Shown here one piece after another: positions 1 through 8,959 of a stretch of DNA of 64,000 nt; position 1 is the first letter of the stretch; each line of letters starts with the position of its first letter. The position numbers and the translations under genes were made by a program. The notes under the pieces were generated by a model. That model worked only from the letters and a program-made list of their open reading frames with translations, had not been told where the DNA came from and ran no database searches. Source of the stretch: Paenibacillus sp. GM2 (lineage in GTDB: Bacteria; Bacillota; Bacilli; Paenibacillales; Paenibacillaceae); contig NZ_LN831279.1 in the NCBI RefSeq assembly GCF_900069005.2, forward strand, positions 2,065,140 through 2,129,139, given 5' to 3'.

Positions 1-1567
1 GCGTTGGCCATTTCAGCGACATCGAAGGGGTAGTTCCAAAGAAGACAGGATTTACTTCCTTGATATTCGCGTTCTTCACCATGCTTGCCGTAGTGATGCT
101 GGAGGTATATCCGGCCCATGACACAGGATCCGGCTTCTCTCCGCTCTTCTTGCTGTCCATAAACTTCTTGTAGGAGTTATAAGCGGTAATATCATTGTTG
201 CTGATCAATTTGCTGGTATCGCCGCTCTCCAGTGCTTCCTTCATAATGTCAACATTGCGATAGAAGGCATCATAATAGTCGATGTTGACGATAATCGGCG
301 ATCCGGATACGTTCAGATTACTATAATCCTCAAAGGCCTTCAGTGTATCGGCATCCTTCTCCTGGTAGCGCTGGTAGTCATATTGCAGACTGACCATTTT
401 CATAGCCATTTCCGGATGCTCGAAGCCCTTGCGAACGACAAGATAGCTGCTGGAAGGATTGCCTGTGAACATCGTCAGCGAACCGTCTTCGGATTGAGGC
501 GCCACATAAGATACCCATTCCGCATCCGGATTCAACTTGAGGGTATCCGCAACGGTCCAGCTTCCCCACCAGTTATCCAGGAAAGCCCCGCTCTTGCCGC
601 TTGTCAGCAGCGCTTTACGGTCATCGCCGGTTCGTACTGCGAACTGACGGTCGATCAAACCCTTCTTGTACATTTCGGCGATCTTGGTCAGAGCGGGCTT
701 CATTTCAGGTTGAATCGATCCGTATACCGCATTGCCGTTACCGTCGTCCATCCATTGCTTCGGATAAGCACCGTACAAGGCAAAGATGTTGTTCAATGAA
801 TATTGGCCACCGGATATCCCGGCTACATTCTCATTATCGACGACAAGTCCGACCGTTTTTCCCGATCCGTTCCCGCCTGGGTCCTTCTCAATGAACTGGG
901 CAATAATGTTCTCTACATCTTCCAGTGATTTCGGCTCTTGAAGACCCAGCTTATCCATCCAATCCTTGCGCAGCCAGAGAATCCCCGGGCCGTGCGAGAT
1001 TTCCGTCGTAGGAATCGCCATCAGTTTGCCGTCGAATTTAGCGCTGTCCAGCACCCTGCCTCCGTACGAATCATAGATTTCCTTAATGCGGTCACTGGCC
1101 GTCTTCTCATAGGCATCGGTCAGATCAGCAATCAGATCATTATCATACAATTGCTGCAGGGTTGAATAGTCAGGAACCACCATAATATCCGGAATGTCGC
1201 CGCTGACGATCGCCATCGATACCTTCTGGCTGTAATCGGTGCCATCATTCGCTTCAAACTTCGTTGTATTTTGGACGTTGAGCTTCTCCTTGAAGTACCT
1301 GGTCCACACATTATTTGTCGCGTTATCCTTTTCATAAGGCGTTCCGCTAAGTGTAGAATAGTTCGTGGCCATTTGACCCACGGTATAAGATACAGTTTCT
1401 GGATATTTGCCAAAAGGAGTCGTCATCGCCTCTCCCCAGGCCGGGTCACTCGATTTAGCAGCTGCGGAGCCATTGCTCGCATTATCGGAATTGCCGCAAC
1501 CGACGAGGGATACAGCTAACAAGGCTGCTATTACAATAGAGGATGCACGTTTTGTTCTTGATAACAT
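1..1567 (-). CDS. Extracellular solute-binding lipoprotein (LipO/YtcQ-like), 3' end off window
   Basis: This reading frame opens with ATG at 1567 and stays open to base 1, so about 522 residues are seen and the C-terminus lies outside. The N-terminus is a lipoprotein signal with a lipobox ending LLAVSLVGC, followed by a Ser/Asn/Ala-rich linker. The body is typical of the large (about 540 residue) sugar-binding proteins of the LipO/YtcQ group of ABC importers, which deliver oligosaccharides to LplB/YtcP-type permeases. A GGGAGG ribosome site lies about 8 bases upstream of the start. The divergently placed YesN/YesM pair probably senses the same substrate. Substrate unknown; permeases would be expected nearby outside the window. 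Confidence 0.88.
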   Translation of the reverse strand, partial: MLSRTKRASSIVIAALLAVSLVGCGNSDNASNGSAAAKSSDPAWGEAMTTPFGKYPETVSYTVGQMATNYSTLSGTPYEKDNATNNVWTRYFKEKLNVQNTTKFEANDGTDYSQKVSMAIVSGDIPDIMVVPDYSTLQQLYDNDLIADLTDAYEKTASDRIKEIYDSYGGRVLDSAKFDGKLMAIPTTEISHGPGILWLRKDWMDKLGLQEPKSLEDVENIIAQFIEKDPGGNGSGKTVGLVVDNENVAGISGGQYSLNNIFALYGAYPKQWMDDGNGNAVYGSIQPEMKPALTKIAEMYKKGLIDRQFAVRTGDDRKALLTSGKSGAFLDNWWGSWTVADTLKLNPDAEWVSYVAPQSEDGSLTMFTGNPSSSYLVVRKGFEHPEMAMKMVSLQYDYQRYQEKDADTLKAFEDYSNLNVSGSPIIVNIDYYDAFYRNVDIMKEALESGDTSKLISNNDITAYNSYKKFMDSKKSGEKPDPVSWAGYTSSITTASMVKNANIKEVNPVFFGTTPSMSLKWPT

Positions 1568-1795
1568 TAGTAGACCTCCCAGTATTTCTCTCATTCATTC
1601 AATATGATTCCATTTTATCTTGCTTGATCATTCAAATGATACGGTTTCAAAGCGCCGGCTTGCTTCAAAAACCTGCGTTCCCAATTACTCTTCTATTCTA
1701 AGATTGATCCCCAACAATCGTAAACGCAAAAAAATTACGTTTTATATCAAAAAATACTCACTTTCGTGGTTCCAAATTGCCCGCCAGACAGATGA

Positions 1796-1829
1796 TATAA
1801 TAAAATCATGCTAACAATGAGCGCAGGGG
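1796..1829 (+). promoter_or_regulatory. -10 box and ribosome site before the YesN gene
   Basis: A perfect TATAAT lies at 1796-1801, 35 bases before the ATG at 1837, and an AGGGGG ribosome site lies at about 1825-1830. No good -35 hexamer sits at 16-18 bases, which would fit a weak or activated promoter. Confidence 0.5.
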
Positions 1830-1836
1830 GATACAG

Positions 1837-3381
1837 ATGTTAACGATATTGGTCGTAGACGATCATCAGGATGAACGCGAAGGGATTGCCTTTCTTATTG
1901 AAGAACTGGCCCTGCCGCTGCAGGTAGAGGCAGCCGATAACGGCCGCAAGGCTCTTGAATATTTACAGGAGCACTCAGTAGATATATTGTTTACGGATGT
2001 AAAAATGCCGCAAATGGACGGCCTCGAGCTGACCAGACAAGTGCTGGAGCTTCATGCTGAACTGAAAGTGATCCTGTTCAGCGGCTTTGCTGAATTTGAA
2101 TATGCCAAGACCGCCATCGCTCTGGGAGTCTCTGATTATCTGCTCAAGCCGGTTAATGTGGAAGCTTTCCAAGCGACGATGAATAAAGTGATTGCAGAGT
2201 TGACAGATCGTCAGCAGCAGGATGAACAGTCTCTGATGAAACAAGCGTATGCCAAGAAACATATTCTGTTTACCTTGATCAATGGAGCTCAGGAACCGCC
2301 ATCCATGCAGGGGCTTTGGCATGATTTTCCTACTTACTATGAAGGCGTGTTGCTGCTGGAATTCGAGAAGGATTTCTTCGAGAACGCGGATCCGGAGTTT
2401 GAAGAGTATCTATTGTCCCTGATCGGAACTCCGGCAGACTACCTTAATTTAAACGGTTGCCAGAGTTTACTCTTATTCCCTGAACGCAAAGGGGTTCATT
2501 CCAGCCTCTCCTATCAGGAGCTAGCGATAAAAATCCACGATAGCATCCTGCTCAAATACCGCGTAAATTGCTATATCGGCATCAGAAAAGGGCTGACAGC
2601 GATTCATGATCTGGCCGGAGTACTGCCTGAACTGGAGCCATTGATGGAGTACCGCTTCTTCCTGCCGGATACGTTCATCTTTGATGTAAAGAATGAGATC
2701 ATGCTCTCGGAGCAAGACTTCCCTGATCTGGCCGATAACCAGTTGATCGAACAAATCCGCAGCAATATTCGGGAGCGGGATCTCTTCAGCCTGAAGGCGA
2801 ATATAGAACTGCTCTATCAGAAGTATGTAAGACAGGTTCAATTCTCGCAATTATATGTCAAGCATACCTTCTCTACGGTGTATCAGAGCATCATGTCTTG
2901 GATTAACGCTTCTGAACGAGAGATCAATCTGGGCATTGAGCAAATATATAAAGCCGAGGATTTACGCAATATCAAGCATATGATCCGGGAAGGGATCGCC
3001 AAGCTTGAGCAGAGCACAGGGTATCTCGAACCGGCTCTGAACCGGGATATTGTGGCGATAAAGCAATATATCGAGGAGAACTATACCGAGGATCTGAACC
3101 TTGAGCTGCTGGCCGCCAGGGTCTACTTATCCCCCCATTATTTAAGCTCGATGTTCAAGAAAACAACCGGCTGCGGAATTAATAAATATATCAAAAATGT
3201 ACGGATGCAGAAGGCCAAGGAGCTGCTGACCCATACGCATCTGAAGATAGCCGATGTTTGCAGTTCCGTCGGGTACCGTAACCTCTCGTATTTCTGCCAG
3301 AATTTCAGGGATTTCTACGGGCAGACGCCTGAGAAATTCAGACAGTACAACCAAAGCGGCTATGAAGCGGCGGGAGAATAA
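1837..3381 (+). CDS. YesN-type response regulator with AraC DNA-binding domain
   Basis: A 514-residue two-component regulator. Residues 1-120 form a receiver domain with the acidic pair VDDH, phospho-acceptor D54 in FTDVKMP, S82 and K104 in YLLKPV. The middle is a long helical linker typical of YesN-class proteins. The last 100 residues are an AraC-type double helix-turn-helix ending with the usual SYFCQNFRDFYGQTPEKFR signature. It would activate the divergent sugar-binding gene or its operon in response to the kinase encoded 2 bases downstream. Confidence 0.93.
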   Translation: MLTILVVDDHQDEREGIAFLIEELALPLQVEAADNGRKALEYLQEHSVDILFTDVKMPQMDGLELTRQVLELHAELKVILFSGFAEFEYAKTAIALGVSDYLLKPVNVEAFQATMNKVIAELTDRQQQDEQSLMKQAYAKKHILFTLINGAQEPPSMQGLWHDFPTYYEGVLLLEFEKDFFENADPEFEEYLLSLIGTPADYLNLNGCQSLLLFPERKGVHSSLSYQELAIKIHDSILLKYRVNCYIGIRKGLTAIHDLAGVLPELEPLMEYRFFLPDTFIFDVKNEIMLSEQDFPDLADNQLIEQIRSNIRERDLFSLKANIELLYQKYVRQVQFSQLYVKHTFSTVYQSIMSWINASEREINLGIEQIYKAEDLRNIKHMIREGIAKLEQSTGYLEPALNRDIVAIKQYIEENYTEDLNLELLAARVYLSPHYLSSMFKKTTGCGINKYIKNVRMQKAKELLTHTHLKIADVCSSVGYRNLSYFCQNFRDFYGQTPEKFRQYNQSGYEAAGE

Positions 3382-3383
3382 AG

Positions 3384-5093
3384 ATGCAAAGCTGGCACTC
3401 TCTGAAGAAACGCATCCATGATATGAATTTCCAGTCGAAGATTAAATTTGCCTTTTTACTCATCAGCATGATTCCTGTCATCGTACTCGGGAGCTTCTGC
3501 TTCTCCGAGACAAGATCACTTCTGATCAATCAGTCCAAATCCGATCTTAACGCTGCGCTTAACCAAAGTGCGTTAACGCTTAATAGTCAATTGGAAGCGT
3601 ATAACAAGATCGTCAACTTCCTCAGCTTCAACCAAGAGATTGTAAATGCGGCCAATCATACATATACCAGCACTTTTGAAATGTATGATCAGCTTGTTAA
3701 TGTGATCGACCAGAACTTCTATACTGCCCGTAATTTGAACGCGAGCATAGAGCAGCTGACGCTGTATACCGACACTAATCTGCATCAGCATGGACAAACC
3801 GTACGCCCCCTTAGTGAGGTCCGCACTGCAACATGGTATCCGCTCGTGATGCAATCGACGAATATCCTGTGGTTCTCTGACCGCCACAATATTTATAGCG
3901 TGCGCCGGGTGCTTAATACGAAGATTAAAAACCCGAAGGACAATATTATCTACGCCCGCATCAATGCCAAGAGCCTGCTGGAGCCTTTTGATTCCTTGGA
4001 AACCCAAGGCGCAGAGCTGCTTATTATGGATGCCGCAGGGCAAGCGGTTTATTCGTCGGAGCCGGATCAGGTTTACCCGGAATCGCTCTTCCGTCATCCG
4101 TCCGTAGATGAAATGCATTGGAACGGCGAGGAGTACACAGTGCTGCACGCAAGCATCCCTACCTCGGGCTGGGAGGTGTTCCTGTATAAGCCTACCAGTC
4201 TGATCACGCAATCCGCATGGAGAATTGTCTCTACCGTACTGCTTATGATTATTGCCTGCATCGTTGCCGTAGTTGTGGCGGGCACCTTATTCTCTCATAA
4301 ATTCATCTCTCGGATTGAGCAATTACGCCATAATATGAAGACCGTTGAGGAAGGCTCGCTTGAAGTGACGGTTCATAGCGACTCCAAGGATGAGATCGGT
4401 GATCTGATTCGCGGCTTCGGCAATATGGTCGTCAAAACGGAAGACCTGATCAATAAAGTATACAGGGAAGAAATCGCCCGTAAGGAATATGAAATGAAAG
4501 CCCTGCAGGCGCAAATTAACCCTCATTTCCTGTATAACTCCTTGTCGTTAATCAACTGGCGGGCATTGCGCATTCATGCGACCGATATTAGCGAGATGGC
4601 TCAGCTTCTGTCCACGTTCTATCGTACAACTCTGAATAAGGGGAACAATATGATTCTCGTCTCGAACGAGATTTTGAATGTCCAGTCCTATATGAAAATA
4701 CAGCTGCTTATGCACAGCAACAGCTTCGACGTAGAGTACCGGATCGACGAGGCCATCCTACCGTACCATATGCCAAACCTGATGCTGCAGCCGCTCATCG
4801 AGAACGCGATTATTCACGGTATTGAGAATAGAGATGAAGGCGGCAGGATCAAGCTTTCCGGCCAATTGGAAGACGGCTGTATCGTGTTCCAGGTCGAAGA
4901 CAACGGGATTGGCATAGAACCGAAGCAACTCGCTTCACTGCTTGATTCCAAGCCTATGGGTTATGGTCTGAAAAATGTGCATGGCCGTGCCAGATTAATG
5001 TATGGATCGGAGTATGGAATTACGATAACGAGCGAGGTAAATCAGGGAACCCATGTAACCCTCAGATTCCCTGCAGCGGATGAAAATAAATAA
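3384..5093 (+). CDS. YesM-type sensor histidine kinase
   Basis: A 569-residue membrane kinase. A first transmembrane helix lies near residues 22-42, then an extracellular sensor region of about 240 residues, a second helix near 280-300, a HAMP linker, and the His_kinase (PF06580) block with phospho-acceptor H in NPHFLYNSLSLINW. The ATPase domain shows the N box (PLIENAIIHGI) and G boxes (VEDNGIGI, GYGLKNV). Only 2 bases separate it from the YesN gene, so the pair is one transcript. Expected to detect a sugar or a loaded binding protein outside the membrane. Confidence 0.93.
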   Translation: MQSWHSLKKRIHDMNFQSKIKFAFLLISMIPVIVLGSFCFSETRSLLINQSKSDLNAALNQSALTLNSQLEAYNKIVNFLSFNQEIVNAANHTYTSTFEMYDQLVNVIDQNFYTARNLNASIEQLTLYTDTNLHQHGQTVRPLSEVRTATWYPLVMQSTNILWFSDRHNIYSVRRVLNTKIKNPKDNIIYARINAKSLLEPFDSLETQGAELLIMDAAGQAVYSSEPDQVYPESLFRHPSVDEMHWNGEEYTVLHASIPTSGWEVFLYKPTSLITQSAWRIVSTVLLMIIACIVAVVVAGTLFSHKFISRIEQLRHNMKTVEEGSLEVTVHSDSKDEIGDLIRGFGNMVVKTEDLINKVYREEIARKEYEMKALQAQINPHFLYNSLSLINWRALRIHATDISEMAQLLSTFYRTTLNKGNNMILVSNEILNVQSYMKIQLLMHSNSFDVEYRIDEAILPYHMPNLMLQPLIENAIIHGIENRDEGGRIKLSGQLEDGCIVFQVEDNGIGIEPKQLASLLDSKPMGYGLKNVHGRARLMYGSEYGITITSEVNQGTHVTLRFPAADENK

Positions 5094-5106
5094 CGGAAGA
5101 TAAAAA

Positions 5107-5160
5107 AAGACGGATTGCCGGAGCAGATGGGCTGACCCTCTCTTCCTGACAAACCGTCTT
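5107..5160 (-). terminator. Terminator hairpin between convergent genes
   Basis: Arms AAGACGG (5107-5113) and CCGTCTT (5154-5160) enclose a long, partly structured loop. Read on the minus strand the stem is followed by seven T, so it mainly serves the YHYH gene; it may also end the kinase transcript. Confidence 0.55.
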
Positions 5161-5174
5161 CTATTAGTCTATCC

Positions 5175-5834
5175 TTACTCGTAAGTGATGTCCAAAGTAT
5201 TTGTGCTTGAGTTGTAGGCGACCGCGGCTCCCAGGCCTCTGGCGAAGACTTGGGCAGGCACATAGGTCGTCCCTTGAATTACCTTCGGTGCAGCACTCGC
5301 GGCCTCAGCCTTGCCGTTATAATGTACCGTCTTGCTGCCCAGCTTTAAAATCATTAGGCGATCTTCTTTCTCAACCGTGATCGTTCCACCCTGCTTATCC
5401 CAGGTCACACTCGCCCCCATCGCTTCGGCGATCTCACGCAGAGGAAGCAAATTGGTGTTCTCATAGATCAATGGAGCGCTGTCAAAAGAAAGCTTCGCCC
5501 CATTCACATATACGACCAGTCCGGATTTTGCATAGGCTGGCGCCGCAGGCTTGGCTTTGCTTGGTGTTGTACTCTTGCTCTTGGTCGTTGATTTACTCTT
5601 TGTCGTCGTTGTCTTGGATTTGCTCTTGGAGGAATTGGATTTGCCAGCTCCTCCCCCATTATGGTAATGATACTCTCCATACTCAAGTCCCCACTTCTCG
5701 CAATTCGTACGACAGGTATGTCCGCCGTTGGCATCCGTCCTGCCCGGATGTGCTGATACCGAAGGCGCAGAACCTGTGAGAAGCAGCACGGCCGCTATAG
5801 CACCGGCACAGAAACTCCTTTTTGTTCTCCTCAT
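5175..5834 (-). CDS. Secreted YHYH-domain protein with copper-amine-oxidase N-terminal-type domain
   Basis: The start at 5834 follows AAGGAG; a frame extension to 5900 has no ribosome site. The 219-residue product has a signal peptide cleaved after about VSA, then a YHYH domain (HPGRTDANGGHTC ... GEYHYHNGG) with histidines and two cysteines that could bind metal, then a Ser/Lys/Thr-rich linker of about 40 residues, then a copper amine oxidase N-terminal-like domain with the typical PLREIAEAMGASVTWD and TYVPAQVFARGLGA strands. The latter fold is a common cell-wall or stalk module in Paenibacillus exported proteins. Function unknown; probably wall-associated. Confidence 0.82.
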   Translation of the reverse strand: MRRTKRSFCAGAIAAVLLLTGSAPSVSAHPGRTDANGGHTCRTNCEKWGLEYGEYHYHNGGGAGKSNSSKSKSKTTTTKSKSTTKSKSTTPSKAKPAAPAYAKSGLVVYVNGAKLSFDSAPLIYENTNLLPLREIAEAMGASVTWDKQGGTITVEKEDRLMILKLGSKTVHYNGKAEAASAAPKVIQGTTYVPAQVFARGLGAAVAYNSSTNTLDITYE

Positions 5835-5933
5835 TACAATAAGCAACTCCTTAGTATGATATATACAATTATGGTCTATGTTAGCATGTATGCTTTGCAA
5901 TGAGAAGACTTAAACAACTTTACTTATAATCAC

Positions 5934-6314
5934 TTACTTGTATTGAATAGCTCCCCACATATTCCCGTCGGGATCCAAGAATTTCAGAACCCAACCGAAC
6001 CCTTCATCTTGATACGTAGTAATCTCACTTTTCAAAGACTTCAATAATTGATGCAGCTCATGAATTTTCGTTGTGTTAAATAGAAGCACGGGCATGGTTT
6101 GCCCGTTGACCGTAAAGTTGGCCCGCCCCTCATCCTGCGTCTCCCATAACATTAACATCGGCCCTTCAGACAGGGTCAAAAAAGCCTGTCGATTCCGATC
6201 TGACTTGCTCTGCAGTCGAAAATCAAGATTAGTAGTATACCATTGAACAGAGGCCTCCAGGTTTCTCACCGGAATCTGCACATGCTCCAGCTTATTCAAA
6301 AATGGATTTTCCAC
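5934..6314 (-). CDS. VOC (glyoxalase/bleomycin resistance) family protein
   Basis: About 126 residues with a single beta-alpha-beta-beta-beta VOC pair: LEHVQIPVRNLEASVQWY at the start and a closing FLDPDGNMWG with an acidic metal-type position. GTG at 6314 is preferred because AAAGGG lies 8 bases upstream; a GTG at 6323 is too close to it. Proteins of this size act as dimers, with variable functions from thiol-conjugate isomerisation to antibiotic binding; substrate not predictable. Confidence 0.78.
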   Translation of the reverse strand: MENPFLNKLEHVQIPVRNLEASVQWYTTNLDFRLQSKSDRNRQAFLTLSEGPMLMLWETQDEGRANFTVNGQTMPVLLFNTTKIHELHQLLKSLKSEITTYQDEGFGWVLKFLDPDGNMWGAIQYK

Positions 6315-6419
6315 TAAATACACCCTTTCCGGATTTTCTTATCATAGACAATCCCTGATAACTTAATATATTCATCCATGAATATAAACATTATCGTCTC
6401 CCTTATATCCCTTTTTTGC

Positions 6420-7001
6420 CTACGGATAAATCTTCTCCTGCCGTTCCAGCATCAAGATAAATTGGTCAATCCGCTTCTGTCTCGTCTCCTGCTTCTTGGC
6501 ATTATTAATTCTGAATACGATTGCAAATTTATTCCGACTGTCCAGCCCATCGTAAAATTGCTTCGCTTGATGATTCTTATTCAACTCATTCACGAAATCC
6601 TCCGGCAAGGTAGACTTGCTCTGTGATTCGTACGCGTTATCCCATCGTCCGTTCTGCTTGGCAGCCTCAATCGCTTGGTAACCGGACGGCTTCATTCTTC
6701 CGCTTGCAATAAGCGCCTCCGTCCTCTCCTTATTGACCTGCGACCAGATACTGCTGGCTTTGCGGGGAGTGAAGCGCTGCAGCCAGGTTTCCTCATCCGC
6801 CTTCTCCTTTCGACTATCAATCCACCCATAACATAATGCGCAGTCGAGCGCCTCACTATAGGACACTGTAGAGATGGTGGAATTCTTCTTGGCAATCTTC
6901 AGCATAATTCCTGCTGAAGTATCGTGATTCTGTGCAAGCCAAGCCTCAAAATCCTGCTGTCCGCTGAATGCCATAATCGGTAAGTCATTATTTTTCGCCA
7001 T
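6420..7001 (-). CDS. YdeI/OmpD-associated family protein
   Basis: A 193-residue protein starting with ATG at 7001 behind AAAGGAG; the open frame to 7154 lacks a ribosome site and overlaps a terminator. The sequence has the YdeI family pattern: an N-terminal substrate-like region with SYSEALDCALCYGWIDS and QRFTPRKASSIWSQVN, and a C-terminal helical region ending QKRIDQFILMLE. Members are poorly characterised and are often annotated as bacteriocin-protection or stress related. Standing alone between two other minus-strand genes, it gives no pathway context. Confidence 0.82.
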   Translation of the reverse strand: MAKNNDLPIMAFSGQQDFEAWLAQNHDTSAGIMLKIAKKNSTISTVSYSEALDCALCYGWIDSRKEKADEETWLQRFTPRKASSIWSQVNKERTEALIASGRMKPSGYQAIEAAKQNGRWDNAYESQSKSTLPEDFVNELNKNHQAKQFYDGLDSRNKFAIVFRINNAKKQETRQKRIDQFILMLERQEKIYP

Positions 7002-7081
7002 ATTGCTACACTCCTTTGCCTCATGATGCATCTCCATATGTATCCCCTTAATATCACCGCAATGCATTAAAATAAATAAAA

Positions 7082-7127
7082 TCCCGCACCAGCGCATCGT
7101 CCGTTGTAAGACCATCCTGGTGCGGGA
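7082..7127 (-). terminator. Rho-independent terminator after the PAP2 gene
   Basis: Perfect 11-bp arms TCCCGCACCAG (7082-7092) and CTGGTGCGGGA (7117-7127); on the minus strand the stem is followed by TTTTATTTATTTT. Confidence 0.75.
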
Positions 7128-7179
7128 ATATCCATATCTTTCGTTGTAGAACACATTATACCTTGATCATCGTGGGATG

Positions 7180-7851
7180 TCACTGCGGCTGCCCCCGATA
7201 ATCTCGCTTCCTCTCAGAAGAAGCCTCCAGGTACCCTTGATACAGCCAGATCGATGCCGTCAGCCAGCATGCACTGATGAAATATCCGCCCAGCACATCG
7301 CTGGGATAATGAACGCCCAAATAAATGCGGCTAATGCCGATCATTAGGATCAGACAAGCCCCGCCAACAATGACTGCGATCCTGCCCAATACATAGGGAA
7401 TATGCTTCCAGACCAGGAAGACAATCGCCCCATAGAGACTGAAGGCGGCCATCGAGTGACCGCTGGGGAAGCTGAAGCCCGTCTCCTCGATAAGTCTATG
7501 CAGTGAAGGCCGCTCCCGGCGAAATAGCTGCTTCAGCAACAGGTTGAGCAGTGCCGACCCGGATACGATAACGATCAGAAACGCGAGTTCACTGCGATGA
7601 TGCAGCACAAAATAGAGGAAAATCAGCGTTAGCAACAAAATAACGATAACAGGAAGCTGGCTGCCAATCCATGTGAACAGCTTCATTACTTTCGTCAGAG
7701 AGTCCGATTCCTGCCCCTGCACCCAAGAAATTATCGTATGATCAAAATGATGAAGCTGTGCTCCACCGATCCAATAAGCGATCATTCCAAATCCGGCCAA
7801 GCATAATAAGCTGAACAGGAATAGATATGAAAATGTAAGTTTAATATTCAT
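7180..7851 (-). CDS. PAP2-family membrane phosphatase
   Basis: A 223-residue integral membrane protein with about six hydrophobic segments. It carries all three acid-phosphatase signatures: the RRERPSLHRL region, PSGHSMAAFS, and SRIYLGVHYPSDVLGGY with catalytic histidines on the outer face. Such enzymes dephosphorylate lipid phosphates such as undecaprenyl pyrophosphate or phosphatidylglycerol phosphate. ATG at 7851 is chosen because AGGCGG lies 10 bases upstream; the GTG at 7860 overlaps that site. A terminator at 7082-7127 ends the transcript. Confidence 0.88.
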   Translation of the reverse strand: MNIKLTFSYLFLFSLLCLAGFGMIAYWIGGAQLHHFDHTIISWVQGQESDSLTKVMKLFTWIGSQLPVIVILLLTLIFLYFVLHHRSELAFLIVIVSGSALLNLLLKQLFRRERPSLHRLIEETGFSFPSGHSMAAFSLYGAIVFLVWKHIPYVLGRIAVIVGGACLILMIGISRIYLGVHYPSDVLGGYFISACWLTASIWLYQGYLEASSERKRDYRGQPQ

Positions 7852-7936
7852 AGCTGCCACACCGCCTGAACTATCAAAGGTATCCCTTAGTATCGGTCAC
7901 GCGGGATGATCTATTCCGGATATTATCCGACAAAAA

Positions 7937-7966
7937 CAAGAAACCCTTATGGAATAAGGATTTCTT
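7937..7966 (-). terminator. Rho-independent terminator after yebC
   Basis: Near-perfect stem, arms CAAGAAACCCTTAT and ATAAGGATTTCTTG with a very short loop, followed on the minus strand by TTTTTG. It lies 30 bases after the yebC stop. Confidence 0.75.
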
Positions 7967-7997
7967 GTCGTGGCTATTTATTATATAGCAATCGATC

Positions 7998-8717
7998 TTA
8001 GTCTTCAAGCTCAACGTTGTGATACACCTGCTGCACATCCTCCAGGTCTTCAAGCGCGTCCACCAGCTTCTCGAACTGAGCTTGCCCATCTTCAGGCAAG
8101 GTTACATAGTTCTGAGCGATCATGCTTAATTCCGCGATGGTAAATTCCGTTACCCCTGCTGCATTAAACGCATCCTGCACAGCCTGGAATTGATCCGGCT
8201 CGGCATATACGATGACCGATTCATCTTCTTCAAGAATGTCGCGAACATCCACATCCGCTTCCATCAGCAATTCGAGCACTTCATCCGAAGTTTTACCCTC
8301 TACCCCGAATACCGCCGCAGAATCAAACATATAAGCAACAGAACCGCTGACTCCCATATTACCGCCATTTTTATTAAAAGCGGCGCGTACAGCAGACGCC
8401 GTCCGGTTCACATTGTTCGTCAGCGCATCGACGATAATCATCGAACCGTTCGGACCAAAGCCTTCATAACGAAGATCATTGTACACTTCGTCTGCGCTGC
8501 CTTTTGCCTTGTCCAACGCACGGTCAATAATTGCCTTAGGCACATTATAAGTTTTCGCACGTTCAAGAACGACCTTCAACGCACGGTTCGATTCGGGATC
8601 CGGCTCGCCCTTCTTAGCTGCCACATAAATTTCTACGCCAAATTTAGCATAAACCCGGCTTGTATTTGCATCTTTTGAAGCTTTCTTCTCTTTAATATTA
8701 TTCCATTTACGTCCCAT
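7998..8717 (-). CDS. yebC: YebC/PmpR/TACO1-family protein (YeeI-like)
   Basis: A 239-residue protein of the YebC family, starting [16 protein letters not shown], closest in my recollection to Bacillus YeeI. It contains the conserved [11 protein letters not shown] block, the [13 protein letters not shown] helix, the YEGFGPNG loop and a C-terminal VTLPEDG strand. Family members were first described as DNA-binding regulators, and more recent work links YebC and YeeI to translation of difficult (proline-rich) sequences at the ribosome. The ATG at 8717 has GAGGTG 8 bases upstream; an in-frame GTG at 8726 is part of that site. Confidence 0.93.
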   Translation of the reverse strand: MGRKWNNIKEKKASKDANTSRVYAKFGVEIYVAAKKGEPDPESNRALKVVLERAKTYNVPKAIIDRALDKAKGSADEVYNDLRYEGFGPNGSMIIVDALTNNVNRTASAVRAAFNKNGGNMGVSGSVAYMFDSAAVFGVEGKTSDEVLELLMEADVDVRDILEEDESVIVYAEPDQFQAVQDAFNAAGVTEFTIAELSMIAQNYVTLPEDGQAQFEKLVDALEDLEDVQQVYHNVELED

Positions 8718-8726
8718 CTTGTTCAC

Positions 8727-8959
8727 ACCTCATTATTATTTATGTTGATTTATCGGGAACAAATGGCAGGTGGTGACGATTTATTGAGTATCAAGTTCAT
8801 ATTTTCAACCCCAAAGCATGATGATTACCCAGTTTATTATATATCGTACAGAAGCATGAAAACAAGCCGTTCAACATACTCTACGCGAATTCAGGCGGCT
8901 ATTGGCGAATTCGTTCACACCATATTCAACTGTTCAAGCAGTACAATTGGCGTACTGCA
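8727..8959. other. Intergenic region without recognisable gene
   Basis: It holds the upstream region of yebC and the region after the TetM-like gene. The short plus-strand frames here have no ribosome site. The octamer GCGAATTC occurs twice, about 20 bases apart (near 8884 and 8905). No terminator or clear promoter was recognised. Confidence 0.4.
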
